In this document: positions 8,501-16,329 of the stretch, in pieces | Layout: each line of letters starts with the position of its first letter | Numbering within the stretch: position 1 is the first letter of the stretch | Origin: JAGOEF01 sp964511665 | GTDB lineage: Bacteria > Bacteroidota > Bacteroidia > Bacteroidales > ML635J-15 | Direction of reading: 5' to 3' | Assembly (NCBI GenBank): GCA_964511665.1 | Contig: CAZEHA010000033.1 | Location: forward strand, 1-40,156 | DNA length: 40,156 bases | Made by a program: the position numbers and the translations under genes | Notes under the pieces: model-generated | Database searches by the model: none | Told to the model about the DNA's origin: nothing | Seen by the model: the letters and a program-made list of their open reading frames with translations, nothing else

Positions 8501-9208
8501 ATGAATTACGGGCGGCTTATACTCATACCCTGCATGCTATCGGATGGCGATGCCGGTTATTTGCTTTCGGGCGAAGTACTGCAGGCAGTAAGGCAAACGC
8601 GGTACTTTATTGTGGAAGAACTGCGCTCAGCGCGTCGTTTTCTAAAAAAACTTGATAAAACAATATGCATCGAACAACTTGAGTTCACTGTTCTTAACGA
8701 ACACACCCGTGAGTCGGAAACTGCCGATTATCTACAACCCGCTCTCGAAGGGCACGACATAGCACTGATGTCGGAAGCGGGAATGCCGGCCATTGCCGAC
8801 CCGGGAGCTCATGTAGTGAACATGGCCCACCACATGGGAATACAGGTGAAACCACTGTCAGGCCCTTCTTCTGTTTTCTTAGCCTTGTCGGCATCAGGCC
8901 TCAATGGTCAGCGGTTTTCTTTTTTGGGTTACCTTCCGGTGAAAACACACGAACGCATTGCTGCGTTGCAACGCATCGAAAAGACATCGGAAAATACCGG
9001 TCAGGCATTTATATTTATAGAAGCCCCCTATCGCAACAATCAACTGATGGAAAGCATACTACAGTGCTTGAAGTCAAAATCTCGTTTGTGTGTTGCCAGC
9101 AACATAAGCGATGATTCGGAATTTATTCGTACTTTTAGCATCGAAAAATGGAAAAAAATGGTACCCGATTTGCATAAGAAACCCACTGTTTTTATTGTAC
9201 AGGCATGA
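8501..9208 (+). CDS. SAM-dependent methyltransferase, short RsmI-like (tetrapyrrole methylase fold)
   Basis: The 235-residue protein has the tetrapyrrole/RsmI methylase fold: LILIPCMLSDG at the N-terminus, EELRSARRFLKKL (35-47), LMSEAGMPAIADPGAHVV (about 85-102, the RsmI hallmark) and PLSGPSSVFLALSASGL (about 113-129). Classical RsmI, which 2'-O-methylates C1402 of 16S rRNA, is about 280 residues. This shorter Bacteroidota form lacks the C-terminal extension, so its target is uncertain. Its stop overlaps the start of the next gene (ATGA), which indicates translational coupling. Confidence 0.88.
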   Translation: MNYGRLILIPCMLSDGDAGYLLSGEVLQAVRQTRYFIVEELRSARRFLKKLDKTICIEQLEFTVLNEHTRESETADYLQPALEGHDIALMSEAGMPAIADPGAHVVNMAHHMGIQVKPLSGPSSVFLALSASGLNGQRFSFLGYLPVKTHERIAALQRIEKTSENTGQAFIFIEAPYRNNQLMESILQCLKSKSRLCVASNISDDSEFIRTFSIEKWKKMVPDLHKKPTVFIVQA

Positions 9209-10401
9209 AAAAACTTTCGTTAATAAAAATACCACAGGTAATCGTTCTTACCACGCTGTTTTTTCTGATAGCATGGGGAGAAGGTCGTGTTTTCAACATA
9301 GGCATAAGTGCTCGCAGTGCATCGGATGAAATCTCGCAACAACGTCCCGATACATTGATCGAAGTAAAAAAAATCTTCCCCGGGCATAGCTTTGTTGCAA
9401 ATCGCAGTACCGAAACAGTGCTGGTGAAAAATAAAAAAGGAGAAACGGTTGCCGAATTGCTGTTTACTATGCCACATTGTAAGCAATTCACCGGTTTTGC
9501 CGGAAATGTTCCCTTTATTATCGTGGTAGACAATAACAAAAAAATAAAGCAATTGGTATTGCTGCCCAACAACGAAACGCCCAATTGGATTACCGGTTTG
9601 CAAAACATAGGCTTTTTCGATACATGGAACAACATGAGCCTGACTGATGCCATCGACAAGAAGGTGGATGCAGTCACCGGCAGTACGCTCACGAGTGAAG
9701 CCGTAATAAAAAGCATGAAACATCGCATCGCAGTTTATACCAACGCGGTGCAAAAAAAAAATGAGGTAAACAAAAAAAAACTACTCACTAATATTGCGGT
9801 AGTGGTGGTGTTAATTTTTGCACTGTTCCATTTCTTTTTCGCGTCACAATTAAGAAAAACCCGTTGGTTACTTCATTTGCTTAACATTGGAGTGCTCGGG
9901 TTTATAGCTCTCGACTTCGTCAGTCTGGCTTTTTTGCACAACAGCCTTTTGAACGGTATCGACATCGGCATGCGGTTTGGTTTGCTTGCCATTTTTACGT
10001 TTTCGGTACTGATACCGCTCATTACCGGCAAATCGTTCTACTGCCAGTACGTGTGTCCGTTCGGCTCTTGTCAGTATTTTGCCGGAAAGCTTACCAAATC
10101 AAAATTCAAATATAGCCGCAGCGTTTCTCAAGTATTAACCTACACGAAATATGCCTATCTGCTGGTTATACTGATGATGCTACTGGCAGGCACACGTGTT
10201 GTTATCGAAAATCTGGAACCGTTCATGGCATTTGCCTACAATTTTGCCGGAGTATCATCGTTTGTGCTGGCCGGAGTGTTTTTGGTGCTGGCCATATTTA
10301 TGAACAAACCCTGGTGCAGGTATTTTTGCCCGACAGGTGCTGTGTTCGAACTGATGAGAAAGCCTTTGTTTTTAAAAAAACATGACAACAATGAAGAATA
10401 A
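9205..10401 (+). CDS. FMN-binding, NapH/NosR-like polyferredoxin membrane protein
   Basis: The 398-residue protein has an N-terminal anchor (about 10-24), a periplasmic FMN-binding domain (about 50-175), and then a membrane module with helices near 196-212, 224-244, 258-274, 315-330 and 348-366. The covalent flavinylation motif is D155-A-V-T-G-S-T161, with FMN expected on Thr161. Two Fe-S motifs follow: C280-x3-CPFGSC289 and C371-x3-CPTG. This is a NosR/RnfG-NapH style electron conduit across the inner membrane. No ApbE flavin transferase is in the window. It overlaps both neighbours in a four-gene operon, and the adjacent membrane-tethered nitroreductase is a plausible partner. Confidence 0.88.
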   Translation: MKKLSLIKIPQVIVLTTLFFLIAWGEGRVFNIGISARSASDEISQQRPDTLIEVKKIFPGHSFVANRSTETVLVKNKKGETVAELLFTMPHCKQFTGFAGNVPFIIVVDNNKKIKQLVLLPNNETPNWITGLQNIGFFDTWNNMSLTDAIDKKVDAVTGSTLTSEAVIKSMKHRIAVYTNAVQKKNEVNKKKLLTNIAVVVVLIFALFHFFFASQLRKTRWLLHLLNIGVLGFIALDFVSLAFLHNSLLNGIDIGMRFGLLAIFTFSVLIPLITGKSFYCQYVCPFGSCQYFAGKLTKSKFKYSRSVSQVLTYTKYAYLLVILMMLLAGTRVVIENLEPFMAFAYNFAGVSSFVLAGVFLVLAIFMNKPWCRYFCPTGAVFELMRKPLFLKKHDNNEE

Positions 10402-11044
10402 AAACCTATTGAGCATTATTCTACTTTTTGCAATCATTATTCTGGCTGCCGCAAATCTTGTGCAATATAGAATATACAGCGAAAACAAACCCCAAAATAC
10501 CGAATCGATGAAAAAAGAAAGCGTAAAAGATGCCATTACTGTTATTCATGAACGAAAAAGTGTTCGCAATTTTACCGGAGAAGCAGTTGACAGTTTACTG
10601 TTAATCGACATTGTAAAAGCAGGCATGGCAGCTCCCTCGGCACGAAATCTTCAACCCTGGGCATTTGTAGTGGTTACCGAACGTGATTTGCTCGATGCAT
10701 TGGGAGAAGCCCTGCCATATGCAAAAATGCTCGACAAGGCCGGAGCTGCCATTGTTGTTTGTGGCGATATGAATAAATCAGCCACTCATACTAAAACCGA
10801 TTACTGGGTGCAAGATTGCAGTGCTGCCACACAGAATATATTATTGGCCATAGAAGCATTGGGATTGGGAGCTGTATGGACAGCCACCTTTCCTTACGAC
10901 GAACGTATTACTCCCGTAATTGAAATTTTAAACTTGCCCCAAAACCTGATTCCGCTCAATGTTATACCCATCGGGCACCCAACAGGGGTAGACAAGCCAA
11001 AAGACAAGTGGAAACCTGAGAATATGCATTGGAATAGTTTTTAA
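10382..11044 (+). CDS. Membrane-tethered nitroreductase family protein
   Basis: The protein is 220 residues (217 if the ATG at 10391 is used). A hydrophobic segment near residues 8-27 (LLSIILLFAIIILAAANLVQ) precedes a nitroreductase domain: ERKSVRNFTGEAV, MAAPSARNLQPWAFVVV (about 80-96, FMN-contact region), WVQDCSAATQNILLAIEALGLGAVW (about 132-156) and IPIGHP. The family uses FMN and NAD(P)H. Here the N-terminal segment would place the enzyme on the periplasmic face, where NAD(P)H is absent. Electrons could instead come from the preceding FMN/Fe-S protein. That is inference from gene overlap. Confidence 0.87.
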   Translation: MTTMKNKNLLSIILLFAIIILAAANLVQYRIYSENKPQNTESMKKESVKDAITVIHERKSVRNFTGEAVDSLLLIDIVKAGMAAPSARNLQPWAFVVVTERDLLDALGEALPYAKMLDKAGAAIVVCGDMNKSATHTKTDYWVQDCSAATQNILLAIEALGLGAVWTATFPYDERITPVIEILNLPQNLIPLNVIPIGHPTGVDKPKDKWKPENMHWNSF

Positions 11045-11055
11045 ATTTCGTAATC

Positions 11056-11583
11056 ATGGAACAAAAACGACTGTTTGCTGGTATTGCGCCAGATATACAC
11101 ATTGCGAAAGCAGCAGAAATATTACAAGCACAACATTCCGAATTGTCGGCCATTCGTTTTGTACCGTCAGAGAATCTTCATCTTACACTTGCTTTTTTGG
11201 GGAACAGGCCCGTGCAGGAAATTCCTGATATAATTGAACGAGCCGAAACAATTTTTTCGCTCCACCTCCCCATTTGGCTCAACAAACCTGTGTATCGCAT
11301 CATGCAACACAGCGACGGTAGCGGTATGATATGGCTTCAGTTTGAACCTCGCGATTGTTTTACCCGTTTATGCATGATTACAGCGAAACACTTAGGCAAC
11401 TCACATCCCGACAAAGCGCCCCTGCCTCATGTTACATTGGCTCGTTTTCAACATTTACCTTCTGAATATGCCCTTCCGAAAGTTCATCTCGACTTTGAGT
11501 TTTGCGCCAAACAATTAGTTGTTTACGAATCGCTGTTAACAAAACAAGGGGCACAATATGTACCCCTTGCCACATTTCAATAA
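11056..11583 (+). CDS. thpR: RNA 2',3'-cyclic phosphodiesterase (LigT/ThpR, 2H family)
   Basis: The 175-residue protein carries the two HxTx motifs that define the 2H phosphoesterases: HLTLAFLGN (about residues 38-46) and PHVTLARF (about 122-129). It also has the N-terminal RLFAGIAP segment. It is the last gene of the methylase/FMN/nitroreductase operon, 11 bp after the nitroreductase stop. The last codons hold a GGGG/CCCC hairpin (11545-11569) close to the convergent neighbour; it has no T tract. Confidence 0.9.
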   Translation: MEQKRLFAGIAPDIHIAKAAEILQAQHSELSAIRFVPSENLHLTLAFLGNRPVQEIPDIIERAETIFSLHLPIWLNKPVYRIMQHSDGSGMIWLQFEPRDCFTRLCMITAKHLGNSHPDKAPLPHVTLARFQHLPSEYALPKVHLDFEFCAKQLVVYESLLTKQGAQYVPLATFQ

Positions 11584-11596
11584 ACAATATCGATAA

Positions 11597-12169
11597 CTAC
11601 TTGGCAGTGTTGTTGGCAATTGCAGCCAATGCACGCGACATTTCAGCAACAAACCTTGAACCGATAATTACAATAAATCCCACGATAGGCATCACTATTA
11701 TTGTAATAATTCCACCGCCAACAACTCCAATTCCAATAGCGCTTAAGAAACTTGCTGCATCGCTTCCTAATATTAGAGAGAATAAGCCTGCAAAAAAACC
11801 TACGAAGGCAATCCAGCTTCCGAACCATTCACCCAAAGTTTGGATAAAATGAGAAAAAACGGGAGTAGCTACAAACTCGGCACCTTCGGCTGAAGTTTGA
11901 GTAACTTTATTTTTACGATCCCACCAAATCTGGAAACTAATCCAGCCGGCGGCGGCAATGATAATCCACACCAATAAAAACACAATAATGAACTTGGCAT
12001 CGGCACTAAAAATATTATTGTCGATGGCTTCGTAGAGCACATAAAACGGGAACAACAAATTCACCGCTGCCAACAATAAATACAACCAACTGAAGGGTTT
12101 GCGATAGATGTTACCATTGTCGATGAACTGCAGGTAAGGTTGAATGAAATTGAAAAATTTATTATCCAT
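11597..12169 (-). CDS. Uncharacterised four-helix membrane protein
   Basis: The 190-residue protein has four predicted membrane segments (about 24-46, 58-80, 108-130 and 140-168). Short polar N-terminal and central (about 85-105) regions complete it. The end has a Gly-rich helix, IGIGVVGGGIITIIVMPIVG. I do not recognise the family. It faces thpR tail to tail, 13 bp apart. Its start codon is preceded by a leader element shared with the DUF5684 gene at 12839-13183, so the two are probably co-regulated. Confidence 0.75.
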   Translation of the reverse strand: MDNKFFNFIQPYLQFIDNGNIYRKPFSWLYLLLAAVNLLFPFYVLYEAIDNNIFSADAKFIIVFLLVWIIIAAAGWISFQIWWDRKNKVTQTSAEGAEFVATPVFSHFIQTLGEWFGSWIAFVGFFAGLFSLILGSDAASFLSAIGIGVVGGGIITIIVMPIVGFIVIIGSRFVAEMSRALAAIANNTAK

Positions 12170-12180
12170 TGCTATACATA

Positions 12181-12232
12181 TTTAATTAATGCCTACTCTT
12201 AAAGTTTTCGGCTTCCCTGTGGAACAAAAATA
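12181..12232 (-). promoter_or_regulatory. Duplicated 5' leader element, copy 1, with -7 box
   Basis: Bases 12181-12221 are nearly identical to 13195-13237, differing by about two substitutions and a 2-bp indel. Both copies end 11 bp before an ATG. On the minus strand the order is ACAGGGAA, GCC, GAAA, ACT, a 5-base loop, AGT, A, GGC, which could form a small two-part hairpin. A TATTTTTG -7 box (12232-12225) sits just upstream, so the element would be transcribed as the 5' UTR. Confidence 0.6.
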
Positions 12233-12301
12233 ACATATGTTTACTACATAACCAAGTAAACAAAACCGAAATACACCAATATGGCAAGTGTATCGCTGTA
12301 A

Positions 12302-12709
12302 TCAGTTTGTGTATTCTTCGGTTTGAGGCTTCATATATTCGGCTTTGCCGAATGCCAAAATCGGGAAAAAGATAAAAGGAAGTAAAACCAAACCTACAGT
12401 AAAACCTCCGTCTTTCCCGAAATTTTTAGAAACGCCATGCAGTATTAAAATATTCATTACCAGCACCAAGATTCCACCCAGTATGGGTATTATAGCCAAC
12501 AAGAAGCCAAAAATCCACCACCATGGTTTTCCGGCTACGTTCAGCAGAACAATGGTGTTGTAAATGGGAATAAATATTGCCCAACCCGGCTGACCCGCTT
12601 TGGCAAACACCTTCCACATGGTGATAATCATAAACACGGCTATTGCCAGATAAAACACCAAGAAACCAATTCCTAAACCTATTAAGCTTGCTATTTCAAA
12701 ATTTTCCAT
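12302..12709 (-). CDS. DUF5684-type small membrane protein
   Basis: The start is set at the internal ATG (12709), giving 135 residues that begin MENFEIASL; the nine-residue upstream extension looks non-coding. There are three to four membrane helices. The conserved WKVFAKAGQPGWAIFIPIYNTIVLLNVAGKPWWW block and the PFIFFPILAFGKAEY end are shared with the neighbour at 12839-13183, so the two are tandem paralogues. In this family the block precedes a helix-rich membrane domain of unknown role. Unlike its paralogue, it lacks the shared leader. Confidence 0.85.
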   Translation of the reverse strand: MENFEIASLIGLGIGFLVFYLAIAVFMIITMWKVFAKAGQPGWAIFIPIYNTIVLLNVAGKPWWWIFGFLLAIIPILGGILVLVMNILILHGVSKNFGKDGGFTVGLVLLPFIFFPILAFGKAEYMKPQTEEYTN

Positions 12710-12783
12710 AATACTATTGTTTTTTAGTTGAAACACTCATGTTATTATAAATCTAATTAAGTATGTACCAGTTCAAAACCGGT

Positions 12784-12818
12784 AAAAACGAAAGGCTGTC
12801 AAACAACTTGACAGCCTT
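12784..12818 (-). terminator. Intrinsic terminator after the second DUF5684 gene
   Basis: An 11-bp perfect stem (12792-12802 with 12808-12818, five-base loop) is followed on the minus strand by TTTCGTTTTT. It lies 20 bp downstream of the stop at 12839. This suggests the paralogue at 12302-12709 has its own promoter. Confidence 0.85.
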
Positions 12819-12838
12819 AGGTTATCCATACGTAATTA

Positions 12839-13183
12839 TTATTCTGCTGCTTTGCCGCCCGGTCCTACATAGGTAGCGTCGCCGAAAGCCAAAATGGGGA
12901 AGAAAATTACATTCAAGAAAAGTAATCCCATAGCAAATCCGGTTCCTTTACCAAAACTTTTGGCCAATTCAACGTAAACAATTATCATACATACAAAATT
13001 CACTACCGGAATCATAAACAAGAACAACCACCACCAGGGTTTTCCGGCAATTTCGAGTAACACGATAATGTTGTAAATAGGAACTAAAATAGCCCAACCG
13101 GGTTTACCAGCTTTAGTGTAAATCTTCCACATCGATGCAAGCATCAATAACATAATTAATACGTAGAAAATAATAACTCCCAT
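12839..13183 (-). CDS. DUF5684-type small membrane protein, paralogue
   Basis: This is a 114-residue membrane protein, shorter than its neighbour but with the same block: MWKIYTKAGKPGWAILVPIYN, LLEIAGKPWWW, LAKSFGKGTGFAMGLLFL and FFPILAFGDATY. Three helices are predicted. Its start follows a leader copy by 11 bp, and it ends at a strong terminator, so it is probably monocistronic. The function is unknown. Confidence 0.85.
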   Translation of the reverse strand: MGVIIFYVLIMLLMLASMWKIYTKAGKPGWAILVPIYNIIVLLEIAGKPWWWLFLFMIPVVNFVCMIIVYVELAKSFGKGTGFAMGLLFLNVIFFPILAFGDATYVGPGGKAAE

Positions 13184-13194
13184 GATATTAAATT

Positions 13195-13249
13195 TTTAAT
13201 TAATGCCTACTCTCTTACAGTTTTCGGCTTCCCTGTGATTGTAAAAATA
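13195..13249 (-). promoter_or_regulatory. Duplicated 5' leader element, copy 2, with -7-like box
   Basis: This is the second copy of the element at 12181-12221, here 13195-13237. It has the same 11-bp distance to the ATG and a 7-base instead of 5-base central loop. The upstream -7-like box is TATTTTTA (13249-13242). Keeping the flanking GCC/GGC and ACT/AGT pairs while the loop changes length is compatible with a selected RNA structure. Confidence 0.6.
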
Positions 13250-13489
13250 ATACTATTAATTTTAATTACAATAGTTGGTTCAAAATTTATTAATAAAAAC
13301 TTACTGGGTTTATCAATGTTATCAAAATAGATACAATTGGTTAGGAAACAACACCATGTCAGTTTGTCACCGCTATTTTCAATAAGCAGTCATTTTGTCT
13401 TATTTTTTTAAATGGTATAACAATTGAAAACAGTAGTGTAAAACAATAAAATAATTTAAGTTAAACAAAAATAATAGGAGGAAAAAGCC

Positions 13490-13906
13490 ATGTTAGCACG
13501 TAGAAACAGCATGTTTATGCCCGCAATTTTCGACGAAATTTTCAACAATGTTCGTCAATACGAAGACAAAGTATTCACCAATCCGGCCTTCAACGTAAAA
13601 GAAACCGAAAAGGAATTTGTAATTGAAGCTGCGGTTCCCGGTCTCGAAAAAAAAGATTTTAAAATCGACCTGAAAGAACGCCTGCTTACTATTTCGGCCG
13701 AAAAGGAAGTGAAAGAAGAGAAGAACGACAGCGAGAATTACTTCCGCAGAGAGTTTTGCTACGGTTCGTTCAGCAAATCGTATCAGTTGCCCGAAAGCGT
13801 GAACGCCGAGAAGATATCGGCTTCGTACGAGAACGGAATACTGAGTGTGAGCATACCCAAGGCCGAAGAAAAAGAAAAATTGTCGAAAATGATTAAAATC
13901 AATTAA
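13490..13906 (+). CDS. Hsp20/alpha-crystallin small heat shock protein
   Basis: The 138-residue protein has a central alpha-crystallin domain (about 35-130): FNVKETEKEFVIEAAVPGLEKKDFKIDL, RREFCYGSFSKSYQLPESV and the C-terminal AxYxNGxLxxxIPK signature (ASYENGILSVSIPK), followed by a K/E-rich tail. It is an ATP-independent holdase chaperone in the cytoplasm. An unusually strong Shine-Dalgarno site (AGGAGG, nine bases before the ATG) suggests high expression. The 240-bp upstream region is AT-rich and probably holds a stress promoter that I cannot define. It is monocistronic, with a terminator 15 bp downstream. Confidence 0.93.
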   Translation: MLARRNSMFMPAIFDEIFNNVRQYEDKVFTNPAFNVKETEKEFVIEAAVPGLEKKDFKIDLKERLLTISAEKEVKEEKNDSENYFRREFCYGSFSKSYQLPESVNAEKISASYENGILSVSIPKAEEKEKLSKMIKIN

Positions 13907-13921
13907 TCGAACGCACCTATC

Positions 13922-13951
13922 AAAAAAAGCCGCATGTATGCGGCTTTTTTT
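13922..13951 (+). terminator. Bidirectional intrinsic terminator
   Basis: Seven A, then GCCGCA/TGCGGC arms (13929-13934 and 13939-13944) around a TGTA loop, then seven T. It is symmetrical, so it can stop both the Hsp20 transcript and the leftward DUF1015 transcript ending at 13967. Confidence 0.88.
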
Positions 13952-13966
13952 ATGTATAGCAACACG

Positions 13967-15214
13967 TTAATCTAACAAATGTATTACAAGACCCGAGCGC
14001 AGTTTGGGTTCGAACCATGTAGTTTTTGGAGGCATAATGTTGCCTGTATCGGCAATATCGATAAGCTGCTTCATCGACACGGGATACAGGGCAAATGCCA
14101 CTTTCATTTCGCCGCTGTCGACGCGTCGGCTCAATTCGCCCAACCCACGAATACCTCCCACAAAGTCGATACGCTTGCTGGTGCGCAGGTCGTTTATTCC
14201 CAGAATTTGGTCGAGAACCAGATTCGACAGCACTGTTACATCGAGCACGCCAATGGGGTCGTTGTCGTTGTATGTACCCGGCTTTGCATTCAGCTTATAC
14301 CAATACCCTTCGAGATACATGCTGAATTCGTGCAGTTTCGCCGGTTTATAAATTTCGGTGCCGGTTTTTTCAACGGTAAAATTATGATTCAGTTTCACAA
14401 GAAACTGTTCTGTACTCAATCCGTTTAAATCGGTAACCACGCGGTTGTAGTCGATAATGTTCAGTTGATAATCGGGAAATATCACAGCCATGAAGAAATT
14501 ATACTCTTCGTTTCCGCTATGATTCGGGTTGGCTGAAGCTTTCTCGAGCCCTATGCGAGCTGCTGCAGCAGTGCGGTGATGCCCGTCGGCCACATACATG
14601 CAAGGCACTTTTTCGGCAAAGAGTTTTTCGATGTTACTATTGTCGCTGTCGTTGTCGATAACCCAAAAATGATGACCGAATCCATCTTCTGCCACAAAAT
14701 CGTATTCGGGCGTATTCTGAATAATGCGGTTTACGATATCGTCGATTTCGGGTATGGCACGATACGAGAAGAATACCGGTTCAATATTGGCATTGGTGTA
14801 ACGGGTAAGCACCATGCGGTCTTCTTCCTTATCGGGACGGGTAAGCTCGTGCTTTTTAATGAGTCCGTTGCGATAATCGTCGCAAGCAGCACAGCCAACA
14901 ATTCCATACTGTGTTTTTCCGTTCATGGTTTGAGCATACACATAGAAACGCGGTGTTTCATCGGTATTCATCCATTTGTTGGCAATAATTTTTTCGAAAT
15001 TCTCAACTGCTTTATTATACACTGTTTCGCTGTGCACATCGGTGCCCTCGGGGCAATCGATTTCGGCATGGGTTACATACAGTAGCGACTCGGGTTTACC
15101 TTGAACCATTTGAGCTGCTTCAGCACTATTCATCACATCGTAAGGAAGACATGTTAGTCTCTCGACCACTGCCTTGCTGGGGCGTAGTCCTTTAAATGGT
15201 TTTACAATTGCCAT
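13967..15214 (-). CDS. DUF1015 protein, ParB-like fold, linked to serine synthesis
   Basis: The 415-residue protein begins MAIVKPFKGLRPSKAVVERL, typical of DUF1015. It contains RPDKEEDRM (about 125-133) and the family hallmark ADGHHRTAAAARIG near residues 208-221. That DGHHR motif resembles the nucleotide-handling motif of ParB-like free serine kinases (SerK, SbnI). It lies 30 bp downstream of serA and is probably cotranscribed. A role in serine/phosphoserine metabolism is therefore inferred from motif and context, not proven. Confidence 0.88.
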   Translation of the reverse strand: MAIVKPFKGLRPSKAVVERLTCLPYDVMNSAEAAQMVQGKPESLLYVTHAEIDCPEGTDVHSETVYNKAVENFEKIIANKWMNTDETPRFYVYAQTMNGKTQYGIVGCAACDDYRNGLIKKHELTRPDKEEDRMVLTRYTNANIEPVFFSYRAIPEIDDIVNRIIQNTPEYDFVAEDGFGHHFWVIDNDSDNSNIEKLFAEKVPCMYVADGHHRTAAAARIGLEKASANPNHSGNEEYNFFMAVIFPDYQLNIIDYNRVVTDLNGLSTEQFLVKLNHNFTVEKTGTEIYKPAKLHEFSMYLEGYWYKLNAKPGTYNDNDPIGVLDVTVLSNLVLDQILGINDLRTSKRIDFVGGIRGLGELSRRVDSGEMKVAFALYPVSMKQLIDIADTGNIMPPKTTWFEPKLRSGLVIHLLD

Positions 15215-15244
15215 TTTATAAAAAATATTAAATGATTATAACTA

Positions 15245-16168
15245 TTACTTATTCACCTGACATGTAGTATCGCCCTTTTCGAAGAAACCCACAATTTGAT
15301 TTACGGCTGCAATACCCGCATTATTGTTGGCTTCCGAAGTTTGAGCACCCATCTTTTTGGGAGTGCAATACACTCTTTTTCCGAACTTTTCGGTTAGCAC
15401 CGCCAGATTTTTGGGGGCTATATCCGACAGGTATTTCAGGTCGGCACGTTCTTCCATAGCTTTCAGCATGCCTTCTTCGTCGATAACTTCGGCACGGGCA
15501 GTATTTACCAACACGGCATTTTTCGGCATCGACATCAGCAGATTGTAGCCGATAGAGTTTTTGGTTTTGTCGTTGGCCGGAATATGCAACGAAATGTATT
15601 GACATGTTTTATAGAGCTCTTCGGCCGAATGCAAAGGAGTAACGCCATCTTTGGCTATATCTTCATCCTTAACAAACGGGTCGTAGGCAAACACTTCCAT
15701 TTGGAATCCTTTGGCAATTTCGGCAACATATTTTCCTACATTACCATAGGCATGAATGCCGATTTTTTTGCAGCGCAATTCGGTACCTGTACCTCCGTCG
15801 AACCAGCCGCGAGCCATGTACAGCATCATGGCCAGTGCCAATTCGGCTACAGCATTTGAGTTTTGCCCCGGAGTATTCATCACTACCACACCGGCAGCAC
15901 TTGAGGCAGCCAAGTCAACATTGTCGTATCCGGCACCGGCGCGAACTACGATTTTTAAATTTTTTGCATGTTCAATCACCTCTTTGTCGATAATATCGCT
16001 GCGGATAATTACTGCTTCGGCATTGGCCACAGCATCGAGCAATTGCTTTTTTTCGGTATATTTTTCAAGCAGGCTCACTTCGTAACCGGCCTTTGAGGCA
16101 ACGGCTTTCATAGCTTCTACAGCTTCTTTTGCAAAGGGTTTTTCGGTTGCAATCAGTACTTTTCTCAT
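15245..16168 (-). CDS. serA: D-3-phosphoglycerate dehydrogenase, short type with catalytic Lys
   Basis: The 307-residue D-2-hydroxyacid dehydrogenase lacks the ACT domain of long SerA. The NAD-binding turn is GIHAYGNVGKYVAEIAKGF (about 141-159). The catalytic Arg lies in VNTARAEVID, and the substrate loop includes VVRAGAGYDNVD. At the usual catalytic His (TPHxGA) this protein reads TPKKMGAQT, so Lys replaces His. This fits the class called type IIIK. It catalyses the first step of serine synthesis. A TAATTTTG -7 box lies at 16221-16214. No serC is in the window. Confidence 0.9.
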   Translation of the reverse strand: MRKVLIATEKPFAKEAVEAMKAVASKAGYEVSLLEKYTEKKQLLDAVANAEAVIIRSDIIDKEVIEHAKNLKIVVRAGAGYDNVDLAASSAAGVVVMNTPGQNSNAVAELALAMMLYMARGWFDGGTGTELRCKKIGIHAYGNVGKYVAEIAKGFQMEVFAYDPFVKDEDIAKDGVTPLHSAEELYKTCQYISLHIPANDKTKNSIGYNLLMSMPKNAVLVNTARAEVIDEEGMLKAMEERADLKYLSDIAPKNLAVLTEKFGKRVYCTPKKMGAQTSEANNNAGIAAVNQIVGFFEKGDTTCQVNK

Positions 16169-16329
16169 ATCGCAAGTATTTAGTTATTTGATAAAACAAT
16201 TGTTTCAGGCAAACAAAATTAGTAATTTAACCGAAGTTTACGAGAGATATTAGATATTATACAGCATAGCAAGTTGCAGGACAATCGCACAGCAAGCACC
16301 CCCCTATTGCACAACAATAAAAACTGTAA

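Noticed and set aside
11545..11569. GGGG/CCCC hairpin near the end of thpR
   Set aside because: It is inside the coding region and has no T tract, so I did not call it a terminator, although it might stall convergent transcription.
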